Source: Alysiella filiformis (GTDB lineage: Bacteria > Pseudomonadota > Gammaproteobacteria > Burkholderiales > Neisseriaceae). From it: a stretch of DNA of 64,000 nt. Both the position numbers and the translations under genes were made by a program. Below the pieces are notes generated by a model. It saw nothing but the letters and a program-made list of their open reading frames with translations, had not been told where the DNA came from and made no database searches. This document shows, piece after piece, positions 52,364-62,092 of this stretch (positions are counted from its first letter, which is position 1; the number at the start of each line of letters is the position of its first letter). Location of the stretch: the NCBI RefSeq assembly GCF_014054525.1, contig NZ_CP059564.1:940357-1004356 (forward strand), in the 5' to 3' direction.

Positions 52364-53449
52364 TTAAAACGCTTCGCCCACTTGCACGCCATTTGCCAAA
52401 TCTTTGGGCGTGGACAGGCGCACACACAAGGCTTGGGCTGCCTGAAATTCGGCGGTTTGCATCATGGCTGCGGCTACATCGCGCGTGATGGTGCAAGCCA
52501 TATTTTGCCAACGTTTTGCCAAATGCGTGTTGTCAGGCTGGCTGAAATTGTGGCGCAATTCGTCCACCAAATCGGGGCGGTTGCACACCAACACAATATC
52601 GCAACCTGCGGCAAAGGCGGCGGCGGCGCGTTCGCGTATGCCACCTGCGCTGCCTGCGCCTTCCATGGTCAAATCATCGGAAAAAATCACGCCATCAAAT
52701 CCCAATTCATCGCGCAAAATGTCTTGCAACCAAATCTGCGAAAACCCAGCAGGCAAATCATCAACTTGACGGTACACCACATGAGCGGGCATAACCGCTG
52801 CCATGCCCTGTTGTGCCAACGCGGCAAAGGGCAAAATATCATCTTGTTTTAATTGATTTAATGGGCGATGGTCTTCGGGTAAAACGTGGTGGCTGTCGCC
52901 TGTGGCAAAGCCGTGTCCGGGGAAATGTTTGCCACACGATTTCATGCCGCCGCGATTCAAACCGCGTTGCAATGCCAATGCCAATGCCACCACCGTTTCA
53001 GGCTGCCTGTGAAAACTGCGGTTGCCAATCACATCGGATTGCGCCCAATCCAAATCCAGCACGGGCGCAAACGACAAATCCACCCCACAGGCTGCCAATT
53101 CGGTTGCCAGTACCCAGCCGATTTGTTCGGCGGCGGTTTGGGCGACCTCTGCGCCATGCTCGTCCCACATTTCGCCCAGCACGCGCATGGCTGGCAAGCG
53201 GGTAAAACCATCAATAAAACGCTGTACGCGACCGCCTTCGTGGTCCACCGCGATGATGAGTTCGGGATTGCGTAACGATTTGATGTCGCTGCACAATTTT
53301 TTCAGTTGCGCCACGTTTTGAAAATTGCGGCGAAACAAAATCACGCCACCAATGTTGGGGTCAAGCAAACGCTGTTTGTCGTCTGCCGACAATTCGTAGG
53401 CGGCAACGTCTGCCATAATCGCACCGCGCGGTAAATTTTGTGGAAACAT
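52364..53449 (-). CDS. nagZ: Beta-N-acetylhexosaminidase NagZ
   Basis: A GH3 enzyme of cell-wall recycling, cytosolic, 361 residues. The motif KHFPGHGFATGDSHHVLP near residue 175 carries the acid/base His, and the nucleophile Asp lies in GVIFSDDLTMEGAG near residue 255. AVDHEGGRVQRF near residue 68 and NRSFHRQPE near residue 142 are also conserved. An uptake sequence near 53000 provides RQPE. The unknown lipoprotein follows. Confidence 0.94.
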   Translation of the reverse strand: MFPQNLPRGAIMADVAAYELSADDKQRLLDPNIGGVILFRRNFQNVAQLKKLCSDIKSLRNPELIIAVDHEGGRVQRFIDGFTRLPAMRVLGEMWDEHGAEVAQTAAEQIGWVLATELAACGVDLSFAPVLDLDWAQSDVIGNRSFHRQPETVVALALALQRGLNRGGMKSCGKHFPGHGFATGDSHHVLPEDHRPLNQLKQDDILPFAALAQQGMAAVMPAHVVYRQVDDLPAGFSQIWLQDILRDELGFDGVIFSDDLTMEGAGSAGGIRERAAAAFAAGCDIVLVCNRPDLVDELRHNFSQPDNTHLAKRWQNMACTITRDVAAAMMQTAEFQAAQALCVRLSTPKDLANGVQVGEAF

Positions 53450-53662
53450 GGTTTTCCTATCTTGATTGTGTGGTCAAAAAGCGTTTCAGGCAGCCTGAAA
53501 CGCCAAAAAACGCGATTTTATACCCTATCACAAAATACAATCAAATACAGTCGCAGAATTGAAAAAGCATTATAGCGTTTACTACTCGTACACGGTGGGC
53601 GTTGTCGCCTTGTACGGCATTTTCACTTCTGCGACCACAGACAATGGCACATTCAAAATCAT

Positions 53663-53691
53663 TTGACAACACCGCCCATTCACAATAAAAT
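53663..53691 (+). promoter_or_regulatory. Promoter of tRNA-Met
   Basis: TTGACA, 17 bases, TAAAAT. Confidence 0.8.
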
Positions 53692-53705
53692 GCGCTCTTT
53701 CAAGT

Positions 53706-53782
53706 GGCAATGTAGCTCAGCTGGTTAGAGCGCACGACTCATAATCGTGAGGTCGGGAGTTCAAGTCTCCCCATCGCCACCA
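53706..53782 (+). tRNA. tRNA-Met (CAT), elongator type
   Basis: A 77-base cloverleaf with anticodon CAT in GACTCATAATC and encoded CCA. The acceptor GGCAATG faces CATCGCC, which leaves an A4-C69 mismatch in an otherwise perfect stem. The first base pairs G1-C72 and the anticodon stem are not those of an initiator. Confidence 0.92.
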
Positions 53783-53789
53783 CAAATTC

Positions 53790-53823
53790 AAAACCAACCG
53801 ATGATTCGGTTGGTTTTTTTTTG
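53790..53823 (+). terminator. tRNA-Met terminator
   Basis: AACCAACCGA pairs with TCGGTTGGTT, followed by a run of T. Confidence 0.9.
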
Positions 53824-53842
53824 CTTGGGGAACAGGATTTTA

Positions 53843-54011
53843 GGCTGAAACCTTTGCAAAACTCGGTTTGTAGGGGCAGATTTCATATCTGCCCCGTTTA
53901 GGTTCGCAGAAATTTTCATTCTTATCAATAAATTGAAAAAAGGGCGGATATGAAATCCGCCCCTACGTCAGTTTAAAAGTAGGTTTTGCAAAGGTTTCAG
54001 GCTGCCTGAAA
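53843..54011. repeat. Composite palindromic repeat, ~168 bp (copy B)
   Basis: Practically the same sequence as 23715-23881, including the linker, which points to recent spread. It ends in an uptake sequence next to proS. Confidence 0.87.
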
Positions 54012-54051
54012 AGATTAAGCCAGTGCTTTTTCAGGCAGCCTGAACACCACA

Positions 54052-55761
54052 TCACGCCAACAAATTCTTGATTTTCGCCACAATCTCGCTCAAAGCCACG
54101 TTTTCGGATACCCCATCGCGGCGGTGGGCGTATTCCACATTGCCTTCTTTTAAGGCGCGGTCGCCTACGGCAATGCGATGCGGAATGCCCAACAATTCGC
54201 TGTCGTTGAGCAGCACACCTGCGCGTTCATCGCGGTCGTCCAGCAACACGTCCACGCCAGCAGCCAGTAAATCGGCATAAATTTGGTCGGCGGCGTTTTT
54301 CACGTCATCGGATTTTTTGTAGTTCATCGGCACAATCACAACGGTAAAGGGCGACATGGCTTCTGTCCAAATAATCCCTTTTTCATCATGGTTTTGTTCA
54401 ATCGCTGCCGCCACCACGCGCGTGATGCCTATGCCGTAGCAGCCCATTTCCATGATTTGTGCTTTGCCGTTGTTGTCCAAAAAGGTGGCGTTCATGGCTT
54501 TGGCGTATTTGTCGCGCAACTGGAAAACGTGTCCCACTTCAATGCCACGCGCCAATTTCAGGCTGCCTGAACCGCAAGGGCTGGGGTCGCCCTCAATCAC
54601 ATTGCGCAAATCCACAAATTCGGGTTCGGCAGCATCGCGCCCAAAATGGAAACCTGTGTGGTGGAAGTCGTCTTCGTTGGCACCGATGACCCAATCTGTG
54701 CCTTTTTCGGTGGCGAAGTCGGCATACACTTTCCCTTTAAAACCAACGGGCCCGAGCGAACCGCCATTGGCACCAAATTGTGCCAAAATCTGTTCAGGCT
54801 GCGCCATGGTTAAAGGCGATTTCACGCCTGCCAATTTTTCGGCTTTGATTTCGTTCAATTCATGGTCGCCACGCAACAAGAGCAACACAAGTTCGCCCTC
54901 GTTTTCGCTTTCCACCACGATGGATTTTAAGGTGCTTTCAACAGGAATGTTTAAAAATTCAACCAGTTGCTGTATGGTTTTCACATTGGGCGTATGCACT
55001 TTGGTTAAGGTTTGCGTGGGTTCGGCGCGGCTGCCTGAAAGCGGCAAGGTTTGCGCCAATTCCACGTTTGCCGCGTAGTCGGAGCTGTCGCTGTATGCAA
55101 TCACGTCTTCGCCGCTTTCAGCCAGCACTTGAAATTCGTGCGAGCCTGTGCCGCCTATGCTGCCCGTGTCGGCAGCAACGGGACGGTATTTCAAACCCAA
55201 ACGATTGAAAACACGGCAATATGCGTCATACATCGCTTGATAAGTTTGTGTCAAAGAGGCAAAATCGGCATGGAAGGAGTAAGCGTCTTTCATCACAAAT
55301 TCGCGTGCGCGCATCACGCCAAAACGGGGGCGGATTTCATCGCGGAATTTGGTGTTGATGTGGTAGAAATTTTTGGGCAACTGTTTGTATGAATTGATTT
55401 CTTTGCGAACAATATCGGTAATCAATTCTTCGCAAGTGGGGCTGAAACAGAAATCGGCATCTTTGCGGTCTTTGATGCGCAACAATTCTTTGCCGTAAAA
55501 TTCCCAGCGACCGCTTTCTTGCCACAATTCGGCTGGCTGAATCACGGGCATGAGCAATTCCACGCTGCCTGCGCGGTTCATTTCTTCGCGGACGATGTTT
55601 TCCACTTTGCGTAAAACGCGCAAGCCCATGGGCATCCAAGTATACAAGCCCGAGGCGTTGGCTTTGATTAAACCTGCGCGGAGCATGAGTTTGTGGCTGG
55701 GCAAGCTGGCTTCGGCTGGCGCGTCTTTGAGCGTGGAGATGAAAAATTGGCTGGCTTTCAT
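54052..55761 (-). CDS. proS: Prolyl-tRNA synthetase (bacterial type with editing domain)
   Basis: 569 residues. Motif 1 region ([21 protein letters not shown]), motif 2 ([28 protein letters not shown]) and a C-terminal anticodon-binding domain are present. The internal editing (INS) domain spans about residues 225-400, including the [12 protein letters not shown] stretch. Several uptake sequences are read as SGS or RLPE-like peptides. The gene stands alone. Confidence 0.96.
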   Translation of the reverse strand: MKASQFFISTLKDAPAEASLPSHKLMLRAGLIKANASGLYTWMPMGLRVLRKVENIVREEMNRAGSVELLMPVIQPAELWQESGRWEFYGKELLRIKDRKDADFCFSPTCEELITDIVRKEINSYKQLPKNFYHINTKFRDEIRPRFGVMRAREFVMKDAYSFHADFASLTQTYQAMYDAYCRVFNRLGLKYRPVAADTGSIGGTGSHEFQVLAESGEDVIAYSDSSDYAANVELAQTLPLSGSRAEPTQTLTKVHTPNVKTIQQLVEFLNIPVESTLKSIVVESENEGELVLLLLRGDHELNEIKAEKLAGVKSPLTMAQPEQILAQFGANGGSLGPVGFKGKVYADFATEKGTDWVIGANEDDFHHTGFHFGRDAAEPEFVDLRNVIEGDPSPCGSGSLKLARGIEVGHVFQLRDKYAKAMNATFLDNNGKAQIMEMGCYGIGITRVVAAAIEQNHDEKGIIWTEAMSPFTVVIVPMNYKKSDDVKNAADQIYADLLAAGVDVLLDDRDERAGVLLNDSELLGIPHRIAVGDRALKEGNVEYAHRRDGVSENVALSEIVAKIKNLLA

Positions 55762-55963
55762 GATGTTGAACTTTGTGAAAATAAGGAAAACGCGATTATA
55801 ACGATTTTCAGGCTGCCTGAAATGGGAAATCGCATTTTATAGGGTGCATACCACGCACCGAAATTCAGGCTGCCTGAAATGAAATGGTGGTTGGGTACGC
55901 AGCCTACGCGGACTGGCACATTTGAAAGTTTATTCTGAGTTCATGTTGGTATTAAGAATGAAT

Positions 55964-56000
55964 AAAACAGCCATTTGGTTTTTGACTAAATGACTGTTTT
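55964..56000. terminator. Hairpin beyond the XRE regulator gene
   Basis: AAAACAGCCATTT pairs with AAATGACTGTTTT (one mismatch). Confidence 0.7.
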
Positions 56001-56010
56001 AATTGTTTAA

Positions 56011-56274
56011 TTATTTCTTATTGATTAAATTATCCACATTGTAATCGGTTTTAAGTAAATCTGTAACTTCAACGTTGAGTGCATCGGCAATTTTTCCCAT
56101 TATATCAATGGAAACAGCCCTTGTTCCGCTTTCAATACCGCTCATGTATACACGGCTAATTCCAGCTTCAAGAGCCAACGCTTCTTGTGAAATGTCTTTT
56201 AAACGCCTAATCAAACGCACATTGTTGCAAAAAGTTAGACGTATCGGGTGAATAAGGTTATCTTGATTTTTCAT
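56011..56274 (-). CDS. XRE-family regulator, short controller-like
   Basis: 87 residues, nearly all helix-turn-helix: CNNVRLIRRLKDISQEALAL, AGISRVYMSGIESGTRAVS and IADALNVEVTDLL. The small size is like that of restriction-modification controller proteins or stand-alone phage-type repressors. The DNA is AT-rich and lacks uptake sequences. It is divergent from a promoter and gene start now interrupted by IS630, so its partner gene is lost. Confidence 0.82.
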   Translation of the reverse strand: MKNQDNLIHPIRLTFCNNVRLIRRLKDISQEALALEAGISRVYMSGIESGTRAVSIDIMGKIADALNVEVTDLLKTDYNVDNLINKK

Positions 56275-56343
56275 AATGTTAATTATCTTAACGGAATGAA
56301 ATGCATAAACAATAAATTTAAGTTTTCAATTTGATAATTATGG

Positions 56344-56372
56344 TTTACATTTTTTAATTTAAAAGATAAAAT
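56344..56372 (+). promoter_or_regulatory. Promoter of a gene destroyed by IS630
   Basis: TTTACA, 17 bases, TAAAAT, then AGGGAAATTTC before an ATG at 56403 (MSEI). The frame runs into the IS630 end after four codons. Confidence 0.6.
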
Positions 56373-56417
56373 GACGTTTTCATCATTTAGGGAAATTTCA
56401 TCATGTCAGAAATTATA

Positions 56418-57288
56418 GCTAACCAAAACTAAAATCACTACAATATTAAATTTATCATGGCTTACTCCCAAGACTTACGTAAACAAATCCTAAAAAGCGT
56501 TGCAAGCGGTATGACGATACGTCAAGCCTCCGCATTTTATGGCATCAGTACACATACCATTAACCAATGGAAACGAAATGGGATTGAAAGAAAAAAACGT
56601 CAATTCAAACCATTAAAAGTTAATCATGAAGCATTATTAAAAGATGTTGAAAACTACCCTGATGCCTTCCAATACGAACGTGCCAAGCGTTTGGGTGTTA
56701 CCGCAAGTGCAATTTGTTACGCACTCAAACAGCTCAAAATTTCAGTTAAAAAAAGACGAGCCAACACCCAAAACAAGAACCAGAGCAGCGAAATCAGTAC
56801 CATTTAAAATTGCGTTTTTACAAAAAAATGGGCTATCAAATGGTTTATATTGATGAAAGTGGTTTTGCACACAAAAGGCTATGCCCTGATTGGGCGGCGT
56901 TGTTATGCGACTTACGATTGGCAAATACGTAAACAAACCAATGCAATAGGTGCATTGTTAAATGGGCGTTTGTTTACAGTTGCTTTGTTTCATCATACGA
57001 TTAATCGTGCGGTTTTTATTCAATGGCTAAAAGAAGATTTAATACCAAAATTGAATAAAAAGAGTGTGTTGATTATGGATAATGCTCGCTTTCATGTCGG
57101 TAAAAAGAGATTCGTCAATTGGTGGCACAAAGTGGGCATAAGCTGCTGTATTTACCTGCATACAGTCCTGATTTGAATCCTATTGAACAATACTGGGCTT
57201 ATGCCAAAAATACGCGGCGCAAATACATGATTTCTGATATTGAAATTTTATTTGACCGATATTTGTAGTGATTTTATTTTTATTTAGC
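56418..57288. mobile_element. IS630-family element (degenerate)
   Basis: The ends are inverted repeats that share GCTAA and AAAATCACTACAA, flanked by the TA duplicated on insertion (56416-56417 and 57289-57290). About 871 bp. Confidence 0.82.
56457..57268 (+). pseudogene. IS630-family transposase, several frameshifts
   Basis: The N-terminal helix-turn-helix domain (MAYSQDLRKQILKSV, RQASAFYGISTHTINQW) is intact for about 110 codons. The DDE core is then spread over other frames: MVYIDESGFAH at about 56835, LIMDNARFHVGKK at about 57070 and YSPDLNPIEQYWA near 57170. At least three shifts, plus a small deletion near 56870, separate them. It is inactive. Confidence 0.85.
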
Positions 57289-57291
57289 TAT

Positions 57292-57340
57292 ATTTGGCTT
57301 ACTTTTTTTAAAAGTAATTCGCCGAAGGCAAAACCCATTT
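57292..57340. repeat. TTTGGCTTACTTTTT repeat end, with remains to 57455
   Basis: TTTGGCTTACTTTTTTTAAA followed by AGTAATTCGCCGAAGGC, the same end seen at about 50155-50200 and 58837-58873. It is followed by GGTTTTGCAAAGGTTTCA, an end of the composite repeat family. Confidence 0.6.
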
Positions 57341-57471
57341 TTTGTAGGGTAGAAAAAGGCAGCCTGAAAGGTTTTGCAAAGGTTTCAATCTTCTGCTCAA
57401 AATCCATTTGGGGAAATGGCTTGGATTCAGATAGAATGCGCGGCTGCCTGAAAAATATCATGAGAAAAACA

Positions 57472-58701
57472 ATGTTGGATTTGTTGAGTGCGCCAACCGT
57501 GGCGTTGAGCGTATCGGAATTGAACGAAATTGCCACCACTTTGCTGGACGGACAACTGTCGGGTTTGTGGATAGCTGGCGAAGTGGGCAATTTGACCCGC
57601 GCCAGCAGTGGACATCACTATTTTGTGCTGAAAGATGCACACGCGCAAATTCGTTGTGCCATGTTCAAGCACGTTGTTGCGCGTTTGCCCACGCCCCTGC
57701 GCGAGGGGGCGCAAATTGAAATACGCGGCAAAGTGGGCATTTATGCCGCGCGTGGCGAATTTCAAATTGCAGTGCAAGAAGTGCGTCAAATTGGCGCAGG
57801 GGTGTTGCACATTCAGTTTGAGCAACTGAAAAATCGCTTGCAAAACGAAGGTTTATTTCAAATCGAACGCAAAAAAAGCCTGCCTGAAATGCCACAAAAA
57901 ATCGGTATTGTTACCAGTTTGGCGGCGGCGGCTTTGCGCGATGTGGTCAGCACCCTGCGCCGCCGTGCGCCACATTTGACTTTGTGCGTTTACCCCACGG
58001 CAGTGCAAGGTGCAGGCAGCAGCCAACAAATCGCCCAAGCCATTGAAATGGCAAATGTTCGCCGTGAAGTTGATGTGCTAATCGTGTGTCGTGGCGGTGG
58101 CAGTTTGGAAGATTTGTGGGCATTTAATGAAGAAAGCACCGTTCGCGCGATTTCAGGCAGCCAAATTCCCATCGTGTGTGGCGTGGGGCATGAAACCGAC
58201 TTCACATTAAGCGATATGGCTGCCGATGTTCGCGCCCCCACACCCACGGCGGCGGCGGAATTGGTCAGCCCCAGCCGCGAGCAATATGTGCAAATTTTGC
58301 GGCAACAGCATTTGATTTTACAAAAAAACGTGCAACAACTTTATCAACGGCACAGCCAAACCCTTGATGATTTGGCGCAACAGTTGCAACGCCACCACCC
58401 CAAACAACACCATATGGCACAACGCCAAGCCCTCAACGATTACCAACAGCGTTTGCAACACGCCATGCAGCACCATATCCAGCAACAATGGCAACGTTTG
58501 CACCACCACACCGCGCATTTGGAAGCGGTGTCGCCCTTGTCGGTGTTGCGGCGCGGCTTTGCGGTGGCAAGCGACAGCAAAGGCAAAGTGGTGCGCCAAG
58601 CCCACAGCTTAAAAACAGGACAAAAATTGACCCTGCGTTTTGCCGATGACACCTGCCAAGTACAAGTTTTGCCACAGCAACAGCAGGATTTGTTTGATTA
58701 A
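57472..58701 (+). CDS. xseA: Exodeoxyribonuclease VII large subunit
   Basis: 409 residues. The N-terminal OB-fold has LSVSELNEIATTLLDGQL and GLWIAGEVGNLTRASSGH. The catalytic part contains IGIVTSLAAAALRDVVSTL near residue 138 and CRGGGSLEDLWAFNEE near residue 195. A long coiled, His/Gln-rich region near 285-345 follows, then the C-terminal SPLSVLRRGFAV. MRKTM four codons upstream (57460) is an equally possible start. Confidence 0.93.
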   Translation: MLDLLSAPTVALSVSELNEIATTLLDGQLSGLWIAGEVGNLTRASSGHHYFVLKDAHAQIRCAMFKHVVARLPTPLREGAQIEIRGKVGIYAARGEFQIAVQEVRQIGAGVLHIQFEQLKNRLQNEGLFQIERKKSLPEMPQKIGIVTSLAAAALRDVVSTLRRRAPHLTLCVYPTAVQGAGSSQQIAQAIEMANVRREVDVLIVCRGGGSLEDLWAFNEESTVRAISGSQIPIVCGVGHETDFTLSDMAADVRAPTPTAAAELVSPSREQYVQILRQQHLILQKNVQQLYQRHSQTLDDLAQQLQRHHPKQHHMAQRQALNDYQQRLQHAMQHHIQQQWQRLHHHTAHLEAVSPLSVLRRGFAVASDSKGKVVRQAHSLKTGQKLTLRFADDTCQVQVLPQQQQDLFD

Positions 58702-58916
58702 AAGTTTTGCTTTTGGCGACTTAACTTTTTTAAAAAATAAGATAAACTTATTAATATTCAATAATTTGAAATTCAAAAACATTTTCAGGCTACCTGAAAT
58801 ATTTTTTTGAAAAGAAACCATTGAACATTTGTTTATTTGGCTTACTTTTTTAAAAAGTAAGTCGCCAAAGGCACAACCGATTTTTAGGGTAATGTCAGGC
58901 AGCCTGAAATGCCGTC
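58702..58916. repeat. Worn repeat DNA between xseA and plsC
   Basis: It contains TTTGGCTTACTTTTTAAAAA with AGTAAGTCGCCAAAGGC, an AGGCTACCTGAA uptake variant at about 58787 of the Eikenella type, and a normal AGGCAGCCTGAA at 58898. Confidence 0.6.
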
Positions 58917-59641
58917 CTATTTTTGCGACAAATAAATGGGATTGGTAATTTTATCTTGTTGTTCTTCAATCCAATTTTCGCACAATTTCATCAATTCGCG
59001 TTCATCGCCTGCGGTGTGGGAAATGGGCTTGCCTATCACAACGGTAATGGTGCCTGCGCGTTTCAAAAACGCATTTTTCGCCCAAAATTCGCCGCTATTG
59101 AGCGCAACAGGCACCAAATCCATCTCAAACATTTTCGCCATTTTCGCTGCGCCAATTTTGTATTTGCCGCGTTCGCCCACAGGCATTCGTGTTCCTTCGG
59201 GGAAAATGGTAATCCAAAAGCCTTCTTTTTACGCGCCAAGCCTTGTTGCAGTAATTGGGCGGTGGCTTGTGCGCCTGCTTTGCGGTCTATGCCTATGGTT
59301 TTGGCGATTTTCAAGCCCCAACCAAAAAAGGGAATCAAAAACAATTCTTTTTTTGCCACATACACTTGCAAGGGGAAAATTTCTTGCAAAGCCAATGTTT
59401 CCCAACCGCTTTGGTGTTTGGAACAGATAATGGCAGGATTTTGGGGGATGTTTTCCGCGCCATGCACTTCGTATTTTAAGCCAACGATGTTTTTCAGCGA
59501 CCACAACAGCAATCTTGCCCATGCGCGTCCCACTTTGTTTGCGCCCTGTGGTATGAAAACGGCTGGCAGCACACACACAAACATGATGATGGCACTGACC
59601 AACAATATCAGCCAATGAATGAGGTTTTTGATGATTAACAT
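58917..59641 (-). pseudogene. plsC: 1-acyl-sn-glycerol-3-phosphate acyltransferase (PlsC/NlaA), frameshifted
   Basis: Makes phosphatidic acid at the inner membrane. The N-terminal frame has a membrane segment, then CSKHQSGWETL (acyltransferase motif I with HX4E as in Neisseria NlaA) and FLIPFFGWGLKIA. Near 59225-59229 a run of five A (minus strand) replaces the six expected (RKKEGFWITIF), and the frame is lost. FPEGTRMPVGERGKYKIG and the C-terminus continue in another frame to 58917. All else is intact, so the lesion is one base. It overlaps gmhB by 7 bases; gmhB-plsC pairing is known in Neisseria. Confidence 0.85.
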
Positions 59642-60189
59642 TCTTCGTCTTCTTGAATGAGAAATTGGGAAAATGCCAATAAGCTGTCAAAGATTAAGGT
59701 GTTTTCAGGCAGCTTATCGCGTTCTTTGGCAAGGGTTTTTTCGCCTTTGCCTGTGCGTACCAACACGGGTTTGCCGCCCACATTGGCAATGGCTTGCAAA
59801 TCGCGCAAACTGTCGCCCACCAACCATGTGTTTTCGGCATTGGCTTGAAATCGCTCTAAAATATCCACAATCATGCCCGATTGGGGTTTGCGGCAATCGC
59901 ATTTGTGTTCTGCCAAATGGGGGCAAAACCAAATGCCACTGATTTCGCCACCTGCTTGTTGCACCAATTTGTGCATTTTGCTGTGCATTTCGTTGAGCGT
60001 TTGCACGGTAAAAAATTGGCGACCTATGCCCGATTGGTTGGTTGCCACCGCCAGCGTGTAGCCTGCTTGGGTGAGAAAGGCGATTGCGTCCATGCTGCCT
60101 TCTATGGCTTGCCATTCGTCTGGCGATTTGACAAAATCATCGCGGTCGTGGTTTATCACGCCATCGCGGTCTAAAATGATGAGTTTCAT
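59635..60189 (-). CDS. gmhB: D-glycero-beta-D-manno-heptose-1,7-bisphosphate 7-phosphatase
   Basis: An HAD phosphatase in ADP-heptose synthesis for the lipooligosaccharide core, 184 residues. LDRDGVIN near residue 6 holds the catalytic Asp pair; ATNQSGIGR, the zinc cluster CPHLAEHKCDCRKP near residue 100 and VGDSLRDLQAI near residue 135 are diagnostic. It is the middle gene of a minus-strand unit (60630 to 58917). Confidence 0.94.
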   Translation of the reverse strand: MKLIILDRDGVINHDRDDFVKSPDEWQAIEGSMDAIAFLTQAGYTLAVATNQSGIGRQFFTVQTLNEMHSKMHKLVQQAGGEISGIWFCPHLAEHKCDCRKPQSGMIVDILERFQANAENTWLVGDSLRDLQAIANVGGKPVLVRTGKGEKTLAKERDKLPENTLIFDSLLAFSQFLIQEDEEC

Positions 60190-60195
60190 GGTTTT

Positions 60196-60630
60196 TTATG
60201 CTAAGCTGTGTTGCCATTGTTCAAATGCTGCCTGAAAGGTTTGATTCAGGCGTTGTTGGTTTTCGGCGTTGTCTTCGGTGCGATAAAATTCGCTTTCGTC
60301 TTTTAAATTCAATGTGTTGAAATAGTCGTTGAGAAAATGTCCGTAGCCTTCATCGTCATCGTGATAATAAAATTGGGTAAAGCGTTTGCCCAAATCGTTG
60401 AAACAGGTTTCGTCTATGCCGCCACCCAGTTGATTTAACACGAAAATGCTGCCTGAAATCAAACCGCCTTGCAATAAATCAAATTGGGGCAATTTTGCCG
60501 CCGCTTCGCTGTGCAGATTTTGCGATACCGCCCATGCAAAATAAAAACCCATGTGGTGTGTGGCGTGATGCGCGGGCAAATCGGCGGGATAATCCGCGTC
60601 CAAATGAAAAGTGATGTGGTCGTAGTGCAT
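60196..60630 (-). CDS. Conserved protein of unknown function
   Basis: 144 residues, acidic, soluble. HLDADYPADLPAHHATHHMGFYFAWA and DDDEGYGHFLNDYF (read in parts) resemble a family of small bacterial proteins without known role. It opens the gmhB-plsC unit, with 6 bases to gmhB. No motif suggests an enzyme. Confidence 0.7.
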   Translation of the reverse strand: MHYDHITFHLDADYPADLPAHHATHHMGFYFAWAVSQNLHSEAAAKLPQFDLLQGGLISGSIFVLNQLGGGIDETCFNDLGKRFTQFYYHDDDEGYGHFLNDYFNTLNLKDESEFYRTEDNAENQQRLNQTFQAAFEQWQHSLA

Positions 60631-60779
60631 GGTTGGGCTCGTTGTGCGTCAAAAATGGGGCAATTATACCATTCGCGGCGCAGCAAGCTGCCTGAAACAA
60701 GATTTTTTTATCCGCATTATTGCAATTTTTGTGTAAATTGACTATTTTCGCGCTGTGGCTTTTTTGTAAAGGAAAATGA

Positions 60780-61394
60780 ATGACGCGCAATTTGAATTTA
60801 TCACGCCGCCAATTCGCATTGGGAACGGGCGCACTGTTGCTGGCACCGCACATTCAGGCAGGCGCACAACGCGAAGAAACCCTGTCGGACGACATCGCCT
60901 CGGTCATGCGAGGTTCGGTGGACAATGCCAGCCCACCCCGTTTGGTGTTTGAACACGCCATTGATGGGCAGCGTTGGCTCAATGAAATGTCGGCGCGTTT
61001 GGTGCAATTTATGCCCGACAGCGAGTTGGCACGCCGCCGTTTGCTGATTATGGTGCAATACGAATCGCGCCGTGCCGATTTGGACACGCAGTTGATTTTG
61101 GGTCTCATTCAAGTGGAAAGCCGTTTTCGCCAATATGCCGTGAGCGGCGTGGGCGCAAAAGGCTTAATGCAAGTCATGCCCTTTTGGCAAAAATACATCG
61201 GACACGCCGACCACAATTTGTTTGATATTCGCACCAATTTGCGCTATGGCTGCACCATTTTGCGCCACTACAACAATATGGAAAACGGCAATATGCACAA
61301 TGCCTTGGCACGTTACAACGGCAGCTTGGGGCGCGACAAATACCCCAACGCGGTGTTTGGCGCATTTCAGAGTAATTGGCAATGGCAAGGCTGA
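60780..61394 (+). CDS. Lytic transglycosylase (SLT domain), Tat-type signal
   Basis: 204 residues. The N-terminus LSRRQFALGTGALLLAP carries a twin-arginine-like signal, so export may use Tat. The SLT domain has the catalytic Glu in GLIQVESRFRQYAVSG near residue 118, then GAKGLMQVMPFW and ARYNGSLGRDKYP. It cleaves peptidoglycan glycan strands in the periplasm. An uptake sequence follows the stop. Confidence 0.88.
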   Translation: MTRNLNLSRRQFALGTGALLLAPHIQAGAQREETLSDDIASVMRGSVDNASPPRLVFEHAIDGQRWLNEMSARLVQFMPDSELARRRLLIMVQYESRRADLDTQLILGLIQVESRFRQYAVSGVGAKGLMQVMPFWQKYIGHADHNLFDIRTNLRYGCTILRHYNNMENGNMHNALARYNGSLGRDKYPNAVFGAFQSNWQWQG

Positions 61395-61526
61395 TAAAGC
61401 CTTTTCAGGCAGCCTGAACGCAATAAAATGCCGATAAAATCCCACTTTAATCCAAAAATTGCTTTAAATCAGGTTAAATTGTGATAAGATAAATTTGTCT
61501 TATCCCAACCATAAAAAGGAACAACC

Positions 61527-62003
61527 ATGACCACCCTCACTTTGGATAAAACCGATTTAAAAATTTTGCAAGCCTTGCAAGAAAACGGACGTTTGAGCAA
61601 TGTGGAATTGTCGGAGCGTGTGGCATTGTCGCCATCGCCCTGTTTGCGCCGTTTGAAGCAGTTGGAAGAATCGGGCATTATTATGCGTTATGCGGCATTG
61701 CTTTCGCCGCAAGCGGTGGGTTTGGATTTACAGGTGTTCATCAGCGTTGCCATCAACAAAGCCCCCAATGCGCGTGAAGAATTTGCCCATGCCGTTGGTA
61801 ATTGGTCGCCCGTGCTGGCGTGCTATGCGCTGACGGGCGAAACCGATTATTTGTTGCACGCCTTTTTTACCGATATGCAGCATTTTACCCATTTTGTGTT
61901 AGATGAATTGCTCTCACACGAATGTGTGCGCGATGCCAAATCCAGCTTTGTGATGAAATCGGTGAAAAACACCACTTCTTTGCCCGTATCGCATTTGGCG
62001 TGA
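61527..62003 (+). CDS. Lrp/AsnC-family regulator
   Basis: 158 residues. The N-terminal helix-turn-helix is DLKILQALQENGRLSN and LSPSPCLRRLKQLEESGII; the C-terminal RAM domain (VFISVAINKA, GETDYLLHAFF) binds effector amino acids. AAAAGGAAC stands before the ATG. The EamA transporter 89 bases downstream is a likely target, as amino-acid exporters often are; this is inference. Confidence 0.92.
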   Translation: MTTLTLDKTDLKILQALQENGRLSNVELSERVALSPSPCLRRLKQLEESGIIMRYAALLSPQAVGLDLQVFISVAINKAPNAREEFAHAVGNWSPVLACYALTGETDYLLHAFFTDMQHFTHFVLDELLSHECVRDAKSSFVMKSVKNTTSLPVSHLA

Positions 62004-62092
62004 TGTGGAGAATGTGATTTTCAGGCTGCCTGAAATGCCGAAAATGGTTTTTCAGGCAGCCTGAAATTTTTTTAAAACAATAAGGAAACAAG

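Noticed and set aside
59205-59235. Programmed -1 frameshift in plsC
   Set aside because: The site has only five A before G, so it lacks the full A AAA AAG heptamer; a one-base deletion is simpler.
60196-60630. Immunity protein of a polymorphic toxin
   Set aside because: Acidic and small, but no toxin gene is near and it opens the gmhB unit; no support.
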